A DNA stretch of 64,000 nt. Origin: Pseudomonas gingeri (GTDB lineage Bacteria > Pseudomonadota > Gammaproteobacteria > Pseudomonadales > Pseudomonadaceae). The translations under genes were made by a program, and so were the position numbers. The first letter of the stretch is position 1; each line of letters begins with the position of its first letter. Location: NCBI RefSeq assembly GCF_013385425.1, contig NZ_JACAQA010000003.1, forward strand, positions 62,001 to 126,000, read 5' to 3'. Below the pieces are notes generated by a model that did not search any database, was not told the origin of the DNA, and saw nothing but the letters and a program-made list of their open reading frames with translations. Shown one piece after another: positions 17,480 through 25,071 of the stretch.

Positions 17480-17746
17480 TCAGTTATTGAAGTTACAGGC
17501 GTCCGACAGCTTGAGGTAGCTGACGTTCTCGGGCTTGCCGGCAGTGTCGATGAACTTCATATCGGCGGTAACCACTTTGCAGTCCTGGCTCGGTTGCTCG
17601 GTCATCGAGGTGACCTTGGCGATGTTCAGGGGCATGCCGTAGTGATAAGGCACGGGTTGTCTGGTGCTGGAGGTGTCGGCCTGGGCCAGGCCGGCGAAGG
17701 TCGAGAGGGCCAGGGCACCCATCACCAACAGGGTTCGTAGTTTCAT
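17480..17746 (-). CDS. DUF2790 periplasmic protein
   Basis: An 88-residue protein with a signal peptide (MKLRTLLVMGALALSTFAGLA) and a mature DUF2790 domain (PVPYHYGMPLNIAKVTSM, then CKVVTADMKFIDTAGK, ending YLKLSDACNFNN). Two Cys in the mature part could form a disulfide. DUF2790 proteins are small secreted Pseudomonas proteins without established function. It is a single-gene unit here. Confidence 0.85.
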   Translation of the reverse strand: MKLRTLLVMGALALSTFAGLAQADTSSTRQPVPYHYGMPLNIAKVTSMTEQPSQDCKVVTADMKFIDTAGKPENVSYLKLSDACNFNN

Positions 17747-17990
17747 GGTGTTTCTCCTGAGCGGCTTGAGCGTTCACCCCGGCACCACGAGTGGCGCGGG
17801 GTATGCCGCGGAGGGCGTCAGGGCAAGCCTGCGCGAGCGCGGTCAATTTCACTTTCCGTCTGCAGGATTAACGCGGAATTAAGTGCTGGGCTTTCTATTA
17901 GCTTGCTAACGGAGCTGCCAAAGGCCGCCCCCAAATCACCCACCCCCGCACCGCCTTGGGGCCTTCACACCCACACCCTCGTAGCCTTCC

Positions 17991-18010
17991 GTAGCACCAT
18001 GCTGTGCTAC
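17991..18010. promoter_or_regulatory. Candidate enhancer dyad upstream of sigma-54 promoter
   Basis: GTAGCAC (17991-17997) and GTGCTAC (18004-18010) form a perfect 7-6-7 dyad, centred about 120 bp before the predicted start of transcription. This is the usual distance for a sigma-54 activator site. The spacing is one base shorter than the NtrC consensus. Confidence 0.45.
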
Positions 18011-18095
18011 CGCCTGTGACATTGCTTTTTCGGAAGATTTTATCTCATTGATTTTTATTGAGTTTATAGCCTCGATTGCAGTGCGCTGAATCTGC

Positions 18096-18111
18096 TGGCA
18101 CAGATTCTGCT
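18096..18111 (+). promoter_or_regulatory. Sigma-54 (-24/-12) promoter candidate
   Basis: TGGCACAGATTCTGCT has GG and GC separated by exactly 10 bases, a perfect TGGCAC -24 block and CTGCT at -12. The predicted start is near 18122, giving a ~55-nt leader before the substrate-binding-protein gene. Confidence 0.7.
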
Positions 18112-18136
18112 GTCTATTCCGTTGTTACATACTAAG

Positions 18137-18152
18137 TTCCGTTATAGCGGAA
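18137..18152. promoter_or_regulatory. Candidate IclR-type operator
   Basis: TTCCG-N6-CGGAA dyad lying between the predicted sigma-54 start and the first gene, where a repressor could block transcription. An IclR regulator is encoded in the same operon. Confidence 0.45.
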
Positions 18153-18176
18153 TACACATCATCGGAGTGCAACGTC

Positions 18177-19019
18177 ATGCAGCGTGGACTTTCCTTGTTT
18201 AAAGCCTGTGTTTTTCTTCTGGCGGCTTCGGCGGCGGTTGCTGCGCAAGCGGCGGACAGCAAGCTCGATAGCGTGCTCAAACGCGGTCACTTGATTGTAG
18301 GCACCGGTAGCACCAACGCGCCGTGGCACTTCCAGGGCGCCGACGGCAAGTTGCAGGGGTTCGATATCGATATCGGCGGCATGATCGCCAAGGGGCTGTT
18401 CAACGACGCCAGCAAAGTCGAATACGTGGTGCAGTCTTCCGATGCGCGGATTCCCAACCTGCTGACCGACAAGGTCGATATCAGCTGCCAGTTCATCACC
18501 GTCACCGCGAGCCGTGCCCAGCAGGTTGCTTTCACCCTGCCGTACTACCGCGAGGGTGTCGCGCTGCTGCTGCCGGCCAATAGCAAGTACAAGGAAATCG
18601 ACAGCCTGCGTGCCGCCGGCGACGGCGTTACCGTGGCCGTGCTGCAGAACGTCTACGCCGAGGAACTGGTGCACCAGGCATTGCCCAAGGCCAAGGTCGA
18701 CCAGTACGACAGCGTTGACCTGATGTACCAGGCCATGAGCACCGGTCGCGCCGATGCGGCTGCCACCGACCAGTCCTCGGTCAAGTACCTGATGGTGCAG
18801 AAACCCGGCATGTATCGCAGCCCGGCCTTTGCCTGGAGCCCACAGACCTATGCCTGCGCGGTCAAGCGCGGCGACCAGGACTGGCTGAACTTCGTCAACA
18901 CCGCGCTGCATGAAGCCATGACCGGCGTCGAGTTCCCCACCTACGCAGCCTCCTTCAAGAAATGGTTCGGCGTAGATCTTCCTTCGCCGGAAATCGGTTT
19001 CCCTGTCGAATTCAAGTGA
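18177..19019 (+). CDS. ABC transporter substrate-binding protein, probable D-glucosamin(at)e uptake
   Basis: A 280-residue periplasmic protein of the polar-amino-acid (family 3, HisJ/GlnH-type) group. The signal peptide MQRGLSLFKACVFLLAASAA ends near AQAADS. Family motifs LKRGHLIVGTGSTNAPWHF and GFDIDIGGMIAKGL are visible. It heads an operon with two permeases and an ATPase. The substrate is inferred from the downstream genes: a PLP lyase plus KDG kinase fits D-glucosaminate (or D-glucosamine) rather than a protein amino acid. Confidence 0.85.
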   Translation: MQRGLSLFKACVFLLAASAAVAAQAADSKLDSVLKRGHLIVGTGSTNAPWHFQGADGKLQGFDIDIGGMIAKGLFNDASKVEYVVQSSDARIPNLLTDKVDISCQFITVTASRAQQVAFTLPYYREGVALLLPANSKYKEIDSLRAAGDGVTVAVLQNVYAEELVHQALPKAKVDQYDSVDLMYQAMSTGRADAAATDQSSVKYLMVQKPGMYRSPAFAWSPQTYACAVKRGDQDWLNFVNTALHEAMTGVEFPTYAASFKKWFGVDLPSPEIGFPVEFK

Positions 19020-19072
19020 TCCGTTAAGGGCAGGGCGCCGCACTCGGCGCCCCGTCGAAGGTACTGCGAACC

Positions 19073-19735
19073 ATGAACTATCAGTTGAACTTTGCCGCCG
19101 TCTGGCGCGATTTCGACACCTTGCTGGCGGGACTGGGCCTGGGCCTGGAACTGGCCCTGGTGTCCATCGCCATCGGTTGTGTGATCGGCCTGATGATGGC
19201 GTTTGCCTTGCTCAGCAAGCATCGCGCATTGCGGGCACTGGCCTCGGTGTATGTGACGGTGATCCGTAATACGCCGATCCTGGTGTTGATCCTGTTGATC
19301 TACTTCGCCATGCCGAGCCTGGGTATCCGGCTGGACAAGATTCCCTCGTTTATCGTCACGCTGTCACTGTATGCCGGGGCCTATCTGACCGAGGTGTTCC
19401 GCGCCGGCCTGCTGAGCATTCCCAAGGGCCAGCGCGAAGCCGGGCTGGCCATCGGCCTCGGCGAATGGCAGGTGCGGGCCTATGTCACCGTGCCGGTGAT
19501 GTTGCGCAACGTGCTGCCGGCGCTGTCCAACAACTTTATTTCCCTGTTCAAGGACACCTCCCTGGCGGCGGCCATCGCCGTGCCGGAGCTGACCTATCAC
19601 GCCCGCAAGATCAACGTGGAAAGCTACCGGGTGATCGAAACCTGGATGGTCACCACGGCGCTCTATGTGGTCGCCTGTTACCTCATTGCCCTGATGCTGC
19701 GTTACCTCGAGCAGCGTCTGGCGATCCGCCGATAG
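19073..19735 (+). CDS. Polar-amino-acid-type ABC permease 1
   Basis: A 220-residue inner-membrane permease of the HisM/GltK type with about five helices. The TVIRNTPILVLILLIYF segment and EAGLAIGLGEWQVRAYVTVP, the EAA loop that contacts the ATPase, are clear. It lies 53 bp after the binding-protein gene and 9 bp before the second permease, forming a heterodimeric channel with it. Confidence 0.9.
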   Translation: MNYQLNFAAVWRDFDTLLAGLGLGLELALVSIAIGCVIGLMMAFALLSKHRALRALASVYVTVIRNTPILVLILLIYFAMPSLGIRLDKIPSFIVTLSLYAGAYLTEVFRAGLLSIPKGQREAGLAIGLGEWQVRAYVTVPVMLRNVLPALSNNFISLFKDTSLAAAIAVPELTYHARKINVESYRVIETWMVTTALYVVACYLIALMLRYLEQRLAIRR

Positions 19736-19744
19736 GAGGCACTC

Positions 19745-20407
19745 ATGTACGAATCGCAAAGTTGGTGGCATGAGTTGTGGATCGCCCGGGAAACCCTCTG
19801 GGAGGGATTCCAGACCAGTGTCGCGGTCTCGCTCCTGGCGATTGTCTGCGGCACCCTGATCGGCATTGTCGCCGGGCTGGTGCTGACCTACGGCAAGTTC
19901 TGGATGCGCGCGCCGTTTCGTCTGTATGTCGACCTGATCCGTGGCACCCCGGTGTTCGTTCTGGTCCTCGCCTGCTTCTACATGGCCCCGGCCCTGGGCT
20001 GGCAGATCAGCGCCTTCCAGGCCGGTGCCCTGGGCCTGACGCTGTTCTGTGGTTCCCACGTGGCGGAGATCGTGCGCGGCTCGATGCAGGCCATCCCCCG
20101 CGGGCAGATGGAAGCGAGCAAGGCCATCGGCCTGACCTTCCACCAGGCCCTGGGTTATGTGCTGCTGCCCCAGGCGCTGCGGCAGATCCTGCCGACCTGG
20201 GTCAACTCGTCCACCGAGATCGTCAAGGCTTCGACCCTGCTTTCGGTGATCGGTGTCGCCGAGCTGCTGCTCAGCACCCAGCAGGTGATCGCCCGGACCT
20301 TCATGACCCTGGAGTTCTACCTGTTCGCCGGTTTCTTGTTCTTCATCATCAACTACTCGATCGAGTTGCTCGGTCGGCATATTGAAAAGCGGGTGGCCTT
20401 GCCATGA
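19745..20407 (+). CDS. Polar-amino-acid-type ABC permease 2
   Basis: A 220-residue inner-membrane permease. [17 protein letters not shown] and the EAA-type loop [20 protein letters not shown] are visible. It is paralogous to the preceding permease. Its stop overlaps the ATPase start by 4 bp, implying coupled translation. Confidence 0.9.
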   Translation: MYESQSWWHELWIARETLWEGFQTSVAVSLLAIVCGTLIGIVAGLVLTYGKFWMRAPFRLYVDLIRGTPVFVLVLACFYMAPALGWQISAFQAGALGLTLFCGSHVAEIVRGSMQAIPRGQMEASKAIGLTFHQALGYVLLPQALRQILPTWVNSSTEIVKASTLLSVIGVAELLLSTQQVIARTFMTLEFYLFAGFLFFIINYSIELLGRHIEKRVALP

Positions 20408-21180
20408 CGACTGATTCCCAAGCACTGCTCAGCATTCGCGGGCTGCACAAACAATACGGCAAGCTCGAAGTGCTCAAGGGCGTCGACCTGGACATGCAGC
20501 GCGGCAACGTGGTCACGCTGATCGGCTCCAGCGGCTCGGGCAAGACCACGCTGCTGCGCTGCGTAAACCTGCTGGAAGAGTTCCAGGGCGGCCAGATCAC
20601 CCTGGACGGCGAGTCCATCGGCTACAGCGAAGTGAACGGCAAGCGTGTCCGTCACCCGGAAAAAGTCATTGCCCAGCACCGGGCCATGACCGGCATGGCG
20701 TTCCAGCAGTTCAACCTGTTTCCGCACCTGACGGCCTTGCAGAACGTGACCCTGGGCCTGCTCAAGGTCAAGAAGCTACCCAAGGACCAGGCCGTCGCGC
20801 TGGCGGAGAAGTGGTTGGAGCGGGTCGGCCTGCTGGAGCGGCGTAATCACTTTCCGGGGCAGTTGTCCGGCGGCCAGCAGCAGCGGGTGGCGATTGCCCG
20901 GGCCATTGCGATGAACCCCAGCCTGATGCTGTTCGACGAAGTGACTTCGGCCCTCGACCCGGAGCTGGTGGGTGAGGTGCTGGCGGTGATCAAGGGCCTG
21001 GCGGAAGAGGGCATGACCATGTTGCTGGTCACCCACGAGATGCGCTTTGCCTTTGAGGTCTCGGACAAGATCGTGTTCATGAACCAGGGGCGTATTGAAG
21101 AACAGGGGCCACCCAAAGAACTGTTCGAACGCCCGCAGTCGCCGCGTCTCGCGGAATTTCTGAAAAACACCCGCTTTTAA
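20404..21180 (+). CDS. ABC transporter ATPase, polar-amino-acid type
   Basis: A 258-residue cytoplasmic ATPase. Walker [11 protein letters not shown]-loop [12 protein letters not shown], signature [10 protein letters not shown], Walker [15 protein letters not shown] and switch LLVTHEM are all intact. It energises the two permeases just upstream. RidA follows after 22 bp. Confidence 0.93.
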   Translation: MTTDSQALLSIRGLHKQYGKLEVLKGVDLDMQRGNVVTLIGSSGSGKTTLLRCVNLLEEFQGGQITLDGESIGYSEVNGKRVRHPEKVIAQHRAMTGMAFQQFNLFPHLTALQNVTLGLLKVKKLPKDQAVALAEKWLERVGLLERRNHFPGQLSGGQQQRVAIARAIAMNPSLMLFDEVTSALDPELVGEVLAVIKGLAEEGMTMLLVTHEMRFAFEVSDKIVFMNQGRIEEQGPPKELFERPQSPRLAEFLKNTRF

Positions 21181-21202
21181 TTTTTTATTCAAGGAGAACA
21201 GT

Positions 21203-21589
21203 ATGAGCATTACTCGTTATGGCACCGGCAGCACCGCGGGTGGCGGTCAGCCGCGTCCTTTCGCCCGGGCCGTCGAAGCCGACGGTTGGTTGCACGTGTC
21301 CGGCCAGGTACCGGCGCTGGATGGCGAAATCATTGTTGGTGGTATCGTCGAGCAGACTCACCAGACCATGAAGAACCTGATCGCGATTCTCGAAGAGGCC
21401 GGTTATGGCCTGGAAGATGTGGTCCGCGCCGGTGTCTGGCTGGAAGACCCGCGGGATTTCTGGAGCTTCAACAAGGTGTTTTCCGAGTACTTCACACCCG
21501 AGCACGCCCCGGCGCGCGCCTGTGTCCAGGCGAATATGATGGTCGACTGCAAGGTCGAGATCGATTGCATCGCGTACAAGAAGAAGTGA
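21203..21589 (+). CDS. RidA/YjgF-family enamine/imine deaminase
   Basis: A 128-residue protein of the RidA superfamily, which hydrolyses reactive 2-aminoacrylate-like enamines and imines released by PLP dehydratases. WLHVSGQVPALDG and the C-terminal PARACVQANMMVDCKVEIDC segment are family motifs, including the Arg that binds the substrate carboxylate. Its place beside a PLP-dependent lyase suggests it clears the enamine/imine intermediate of that reaction. Confidence 0.9.
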   Translation: MSITRYGTGSTAGGGQPRPFARAVEADGWLHVSGQVPALDGEIIVGGIVEQTHQTMKNLIAILEEAGYGLEDVVRAGVWLEDPRDFWSFNKVFSEYFTPEHAPARACVQANMMVDCKVEIDCIAYKKK

Positions 21590-21636
21590 TGAATGGGTAA
21601 ACTCCCCGGCAATTTTTCCAATGGGATGGCACTGAC

Positions 21637-22401
21637 ATGACCGAAGACACCATCAAGCGCCGGGCCAAAGGGCTGGACCGGGCGTTCGATATCCTCGATT
21701 ACCTCAAGGAGGTCGGCCAGCCGCTGCGTCCCAACGACATTGCCAGCGGTATCGGCAGCCCGAAATCCACGGTCTACGAGCTGGTGGCATCACTGCTGGA
21801 GCGGCGCATCCTCGAGTCCGTCGGCAAGGAGGGCCATGTCTACCTGGGCCGCCAGCTGTATTTTCTCGGCCAGGCGCACCTGCGGCACTTCGACCTGACC
21901 CGCGAGGCCGACCACGCCTTGCAGGAGATCGTCAGCCAGACCCGGGAAACCGCGCAGATGTGCCTGCTCAACGGGCGCAAATACACCGTGGCGCTGATGA
22001 AGGAAGGTGAGCGGCATTTCCGGATTTCCTCGGATATCGGCGAAAACGCGCCGATCCCCTGGACCGCTTCCGGGCGCCTGCTGCTGGCGCACCTGAGCGA
22101 CCAGCAGATCATCGACCTGATCGACCACGATGACTTTATCCTGCCGGACGGCCAGCGCCTGCCGCTGGAGGTGTTCCTCAAGGAAATCCGCCAGGCCGGG
22201 ATCGACGGGTTCTTTTCCTTCGACAGCGTCGCCGACACCTTTACTCATTGCTTCGCCGCGCCCGTCAAGGACGAGCGGGGCATTTGCATCGCGACCCTGT
22301 GCATCGTTGCCCCAAGGGCCGATGCCAAGACCAACTACAACGACTATCGCCGGGTGCTGATCGAGAGCGCGAACAACCTGGCCCGTCGCATCAACGACTA
22401 G
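21637..22401 (+). CDS. IclR-family transcriptional regulator
   Basis: A 254-residue regulator: N-terminal winged HTH (IASGIGSPKSTVYELVASLL, about 32-52) and C-terminal IclR effector domain. The family includes KdgR, the repressor of KDG metabolism, so KDG or glucosaminate is a sensible effector. It is cotranscribed with the genes it probably controls, and a TTCCG-N6-CGGAA dyad lies in the operon leader. Confidence 0.88.
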   Translation: MTEDTIKRRAKGLDRAFDILDYLKEVGQPLRPNDIASGIGSPKSTVYELVASLLERRILESVGKEGHVYLGRQLYFLGQAHLRHFDLTREADHALQEIVSQTRETAQMCLLNGRKYTVALMKEGERHFRISSDIGENAPIPWTASGRLLLAHLSDQQIIDLIDHDDFILPDGQRLPLEVFLKEIRQAGIDGFFSFDSVADTFTHCFAAPVKDERGICIATLCIVAPRADAKTNYNDYRRVLIESANNLARRIND

Positions 22402-22438
22402 CGCGGCCGCCAAGGGCGCCGCCGATAAGGAGTTTGGA

Positions 22439-23656
22439 ATGTCTACTGCCTTGAACTTCGCCGCCGTGGAAAAAGGCGCCGCCAACGTCGGCGCGCAACT
22501 GGTGAGCGATGTCAGCCTGCCGGCGCTGGTGCTCCACCGCGACGCCCTGGAGCACAATATCCGCTGGATGCAGGACTTCGTCAGCCGTAGCGGTGCCGAA
22601 CTGGCGCCCCATGGCAAGACCAGCATGGTCCCGGCGCTGTTCGCTCGGCAACTGGCCGCCGGGGCCTGGGGTATCACCCTGGCGACCGCCGTGCAGACCC
22701 GTGCCGCCTACGCGGCGGGTGTCCGCCGGGTGCTGATGGCCAACCAACTGGTGGGCGCGCCGAACATGGCGCTGATCGCCGAGTTGTTGGCCGATGCCCA
22801 GTTCGAGTTTTACTGCATGGTCGATCACCCGGACAACGTTGCGGCCCTGGGGGCTTTCTTCGCCGAACGCGGCCTGCGTTTGAACGTGATGATCGAGTAT
22901 GGCGTGGTCGGCGGTCGTTGCGGTTGCCGCAGCGAACAGGAGGTGCTGGACCTGGCCCGGGCGATCAAGGCCCAGCCGGCACTGGCCCTGACCGGTATCG
23001 AAGGTTACGAAGGGGTGATTCACGGCGATCAGGCCGAGAGCGGGATCCGGGCTTTCGCCGGTTCCCTGGTGTGGCTGGCGGTGGACCTGCAGAACAGCGG
23101 CGCGTTTGATATCGGCAAGCCGATCATCACCGCCTCGGGGTCGGCCTGGTATGACCTGATCGCCGAGGAGTTCGAGGCCCAGGACGCCGATGGGCGTTTT
23201 CTCAGTGTATTGCGCCCGGGCAGTTATGTTGCCCACGACCATGGCATCTACAAGGATGCCCAGTGCTGCGTGCTGCATCGCCGGGGTGATCTGAGCGGAG
23301 GCTTGCGTCCGGCGCTGGAGGTCTGGGCCCATGTGCAATCGATGCCGGAACCGGGGTTTGCGGTGATCGCCCTGGGCAAGCGCGATGTGGCATTCGATGC
23401 CGGGTTGCCGGTGCCGTTGCTGCGTTATCAGCCGGGGGTGTTGCCGGCGGTGGGCGAGGATCTCAGCGCCTGCAAGGTCACGGCGGTGATGGACCAGCAT
23501 GCGTTCATGACGGTGGCGCCGGGTTGTGAGCTGAAGGTCGGGGATATCGTCTCGTTTGGTACTTCGCATCCGTGCCTGACCTTCGACAAGTGGCGGGTCG
23601 GTTGCATTGTCGATGAGCAGATGAGCGTGATTGAAACCTTCGAGACCTGCTTCTAA
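22439..23656 (+). CDS. Fold-type III PLP lyase, probable D-glucosaminate dehydratase
   Basis: A 405-residue enzyme of the alanine racemase N-terminal/D-threonine aldolase-like group, often annotated 'amino acid deaminase'. The PLP Lys is in APHGKTSM (about residue 60). The C-terminal D-serine-dehydratase-like domain has VMDQHAFM and VGDIVSFGTSHPC, whose His and Cys are typical metal ligands. D-glucosaminate dehydratase gives KDG and ammonia; the neighbouring KDG kinase and RidA support that reaction here. D-serine or D-threonine as substrate is the alternative. Confidence 0.72.
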   Translation: MSTALNFAAVEKGAANVGAQLVSDVSLPALVLHRDALEHNIRWMQDFVSRSGAELAPHGKTSMVPALFARQLAAGAWGITLATAVQTRAAYAAGVRRVLMANQLVGAPNMALIAELLADAQFEFYCMVDHPDNVAALGAFFAERGLRLNVMIEYGVVGGRCGCRSEQEVLDLARAIKAQPALALTGIEGYEGVIHGDQAESGIRAFAGSLVWLAVDLQNSGAFDIGKPIITASGSAWYDLIAEEFEAQDADGRFLSVLRPGSYVAHDHGIYKDAQCCVLHRRGDLSGGLRPALEVWAHVQSMPEPGFAVIALGKRDVAFDAGLPVPLLRYQPGVLPAVGEDLSACKVTAVMDQHAFMTVAPGCELKVGDIVSFGTSHPCLTFDKWRVGCIVDEQMSVIETFETCF

Positions 23657-23668
23657 GCGGATATCGCT

Positions 23669-23761
23669 TTCGCGGGCAAGCTCCGCTCCCACAGGTTTTC
23701 GGTTGTTCGCAACATTGCGGTTCAACCTGGATTTAATGTGGGAGCGGAGCTTGCCCGCGAA
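23669..23761. repeat. REPIN, type B
   Basis: Inverted REP copies 23669-23693 and 23737-23761, core GCGGGCAAGCTCCGCTCCCA. It separates the lyase and KDG kinase genes and could modulate read-through or mRNA stability. Confidence 0.88.
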
Positions 23762-23793
23762 GAGGCCCGCCCTGACACCACGAGACTTTCCGA

Positions 23794-24720
23794 ATGACCA
23801 CCCTGAACCTGCCCCCACCGCGCATCGCCCTGATCGGCGAATGCATGATCGAACTGCAACAACACACCGACGGCAGCCTGCACCAGAGCTTCGGCGGCGA
23901 CACCCTGAACACCGCCGTCTACCTGTCCCGCGAACTGGGCGGACGGGCTTCGGTGGACTATGTCACCGCCCTGGGCGATGACAGCTTCAGCGACAGCATG
24001 TGCCGGATCTGGCGCGAGGAAGGCATCGGCCTGGACCTGGTGCAACGCCTGCCGGGGCGCTTGCCCGGGTTGTATTGCATCCAGACCGACGCCAAGGGCG
24101 AGCGACGCTTTCTCTACTGGCGCAACGAAGCGGCCGTGCGCGACTGCTTCACCGCGCCGACAGCCGCGCCGGTGCTGGCGGCTTTGCCGGATTACGACGT
24201 GCTGTATTTCAGCGGTATCACCCTGGCGGTGCTGGGCGAGCTCGGGCGGAAAAAGCTGATTGCCGTGCTACAAGAGGCCCGTCGGGGCGATACCCGGGTG
24301 GTTTTCGACAACAACTATCGGCCGCGTCTCTGGGCGGATGTCGAGCAGGCGCGCGAGGCGTATCGCTCGGTATTGCCCTATGTCGACCTGGCCTTGTTGA
24401 CCCTGGAGGACGAGCAGGCGCTGTTCGACTATGCCGATGGCGAGGCGGTGTTCCGTGCCTATGAAGATATCGGCATCCCGGAAGTGGTGATCAAGCGGGG
24501 AGCGGAGAGTTGCCTGATTCACTGCGAGGGCGCGGCGTTCGAGGTGCCGTCGCAGAAGGTCGAGACGGTGGTCGATACCACGGCGGCGGGGGATTCGTTC
24601 AGTGCGGCGTATCTGGCCAGTCGCCTGACGGGCGGTGATCCACAAGAGGCGGCCTTGGCCGGGCATCGGCTGGCGAGTCGGGTGATTCAGGTGCGTGGGG
24701 CGCTGATTCCAAGGGTTTGA
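23794..24720 (+). CDS. kdgK: 2-dehydro-3-deoxygluconokinase (PfkB family)
   Basis: A 308-residue ribokinase-fold enzyme that converts KDG to KDPG, the Entner-Doudoroff intermediate. N-terminal IALIGECMIELQQ and SFGGDTLNTAVYLSREL match KDG kinases. The PfkB signature DTTAAGDSFSAAYLA near the C-terminus carries the catalytic Asp. It completes the route from the upstream transporter and lyase. It is convergent with the parvulin gene. Confidence 0.9.
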   Translation: MTTLNLPPPRIALIGECMIELQQHTDGSLHQSFGGDTLNTAVYLSRELGGRASVDYVTALGDDSFSDSMCRIWREEGIGLDLVQRLPGRLPGLYCIQTDAKGERRFLYWRNEAAVRDCFTAPTAAPVLAALPDYDVLYFSGITLAVLGELGRKKLIAVLQEARRGDTRVVFDNNYRPRLWADVEQAREAYRSVLPYVDLALLTLEDEQALFDYADGEAVFRAYEDIGIPEVVIKRGAESCLIHCEGAAFEVPSQKVETVVDTTAAGDSFSAAYLASRLTGGDPQEAALAGHRLASRVIQVRGALIPRV

Positions 24721-24738
24721 AAGCAGCGCTCTGCCACT

Positions 24739-25014
24739 TCAGTCGCGATAGAAAACCTGCACCAGGTGATACCCGAACTTGCTCTTGATCGGCCCGTGCA
24801 CGGTACGTAGCGGTTTCTTGAAAATCACCTGGTCGATAGCCCCGACCATCTGCCCCGGACGGACTTCCCCCAGATCCCCACCGCGCTTGCCGGACGGGCA
24901 GGTGGAGTACTTCTTGGCCAGCACATCAAAGGCTTCGCCCTTGACGATACGTAGCCTGAGTTGTTCGGCTTCCTCGGCGGTCTTGACCAGGATATGACGG
25001 GCTTGGGCTTTCAT
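24739..25014 (-). CDS. ppiC: Parvulin-type peptidyl-prolyl isomerase
   Basis: A 91-residue stand-alone cytoplasmic parvulin. ARHILVKTAEEAEQL, the CPSGKRGGDLGEV loop and the C-terminal FGYHLVQVF are diagnostic. No signal peptide or chaperone arm. Catalyses cis-trans isomerisation of prolyl bonds. Confidence 0.93.
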   Translation of the reverse strand: MKAQARHILVKTAEEAEQLRLRIVKGEAFDVLAKKYSTCPSGKRGGDLGEVRPGQMVGAIDQVIFKKPLRTVHGPIKSKFGYHLVQVFYRD

Positions 25015-25071
25015 CGATTGGTTACCTTGAAACCTTGGGGCGTGCGGCGGGCGCGGGATTATGCCCGAAGA

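Larger units (their letters stand above)
17747..18176. other. Long leader between DUF2790 gene and transporter operon
   Basis: 430 bp without a gene. The left part should hold the DUF2790 promoter; a TTAGC-TT-GCTAA dyad lies at 17898-17909. The right part holds the control region of the downstream ABC transporter operon, described separately: a GTAGCAC dyad, a sigma-54 element and a TTCCG dyad. Confidence 0.6.

Noticed and set aside
17991..18010. NtrC binding site
   Set aside because: GCAC and GTGC blocks are present but the spacing is one base short of the NtrC consensus, so the activator is left unnamed.
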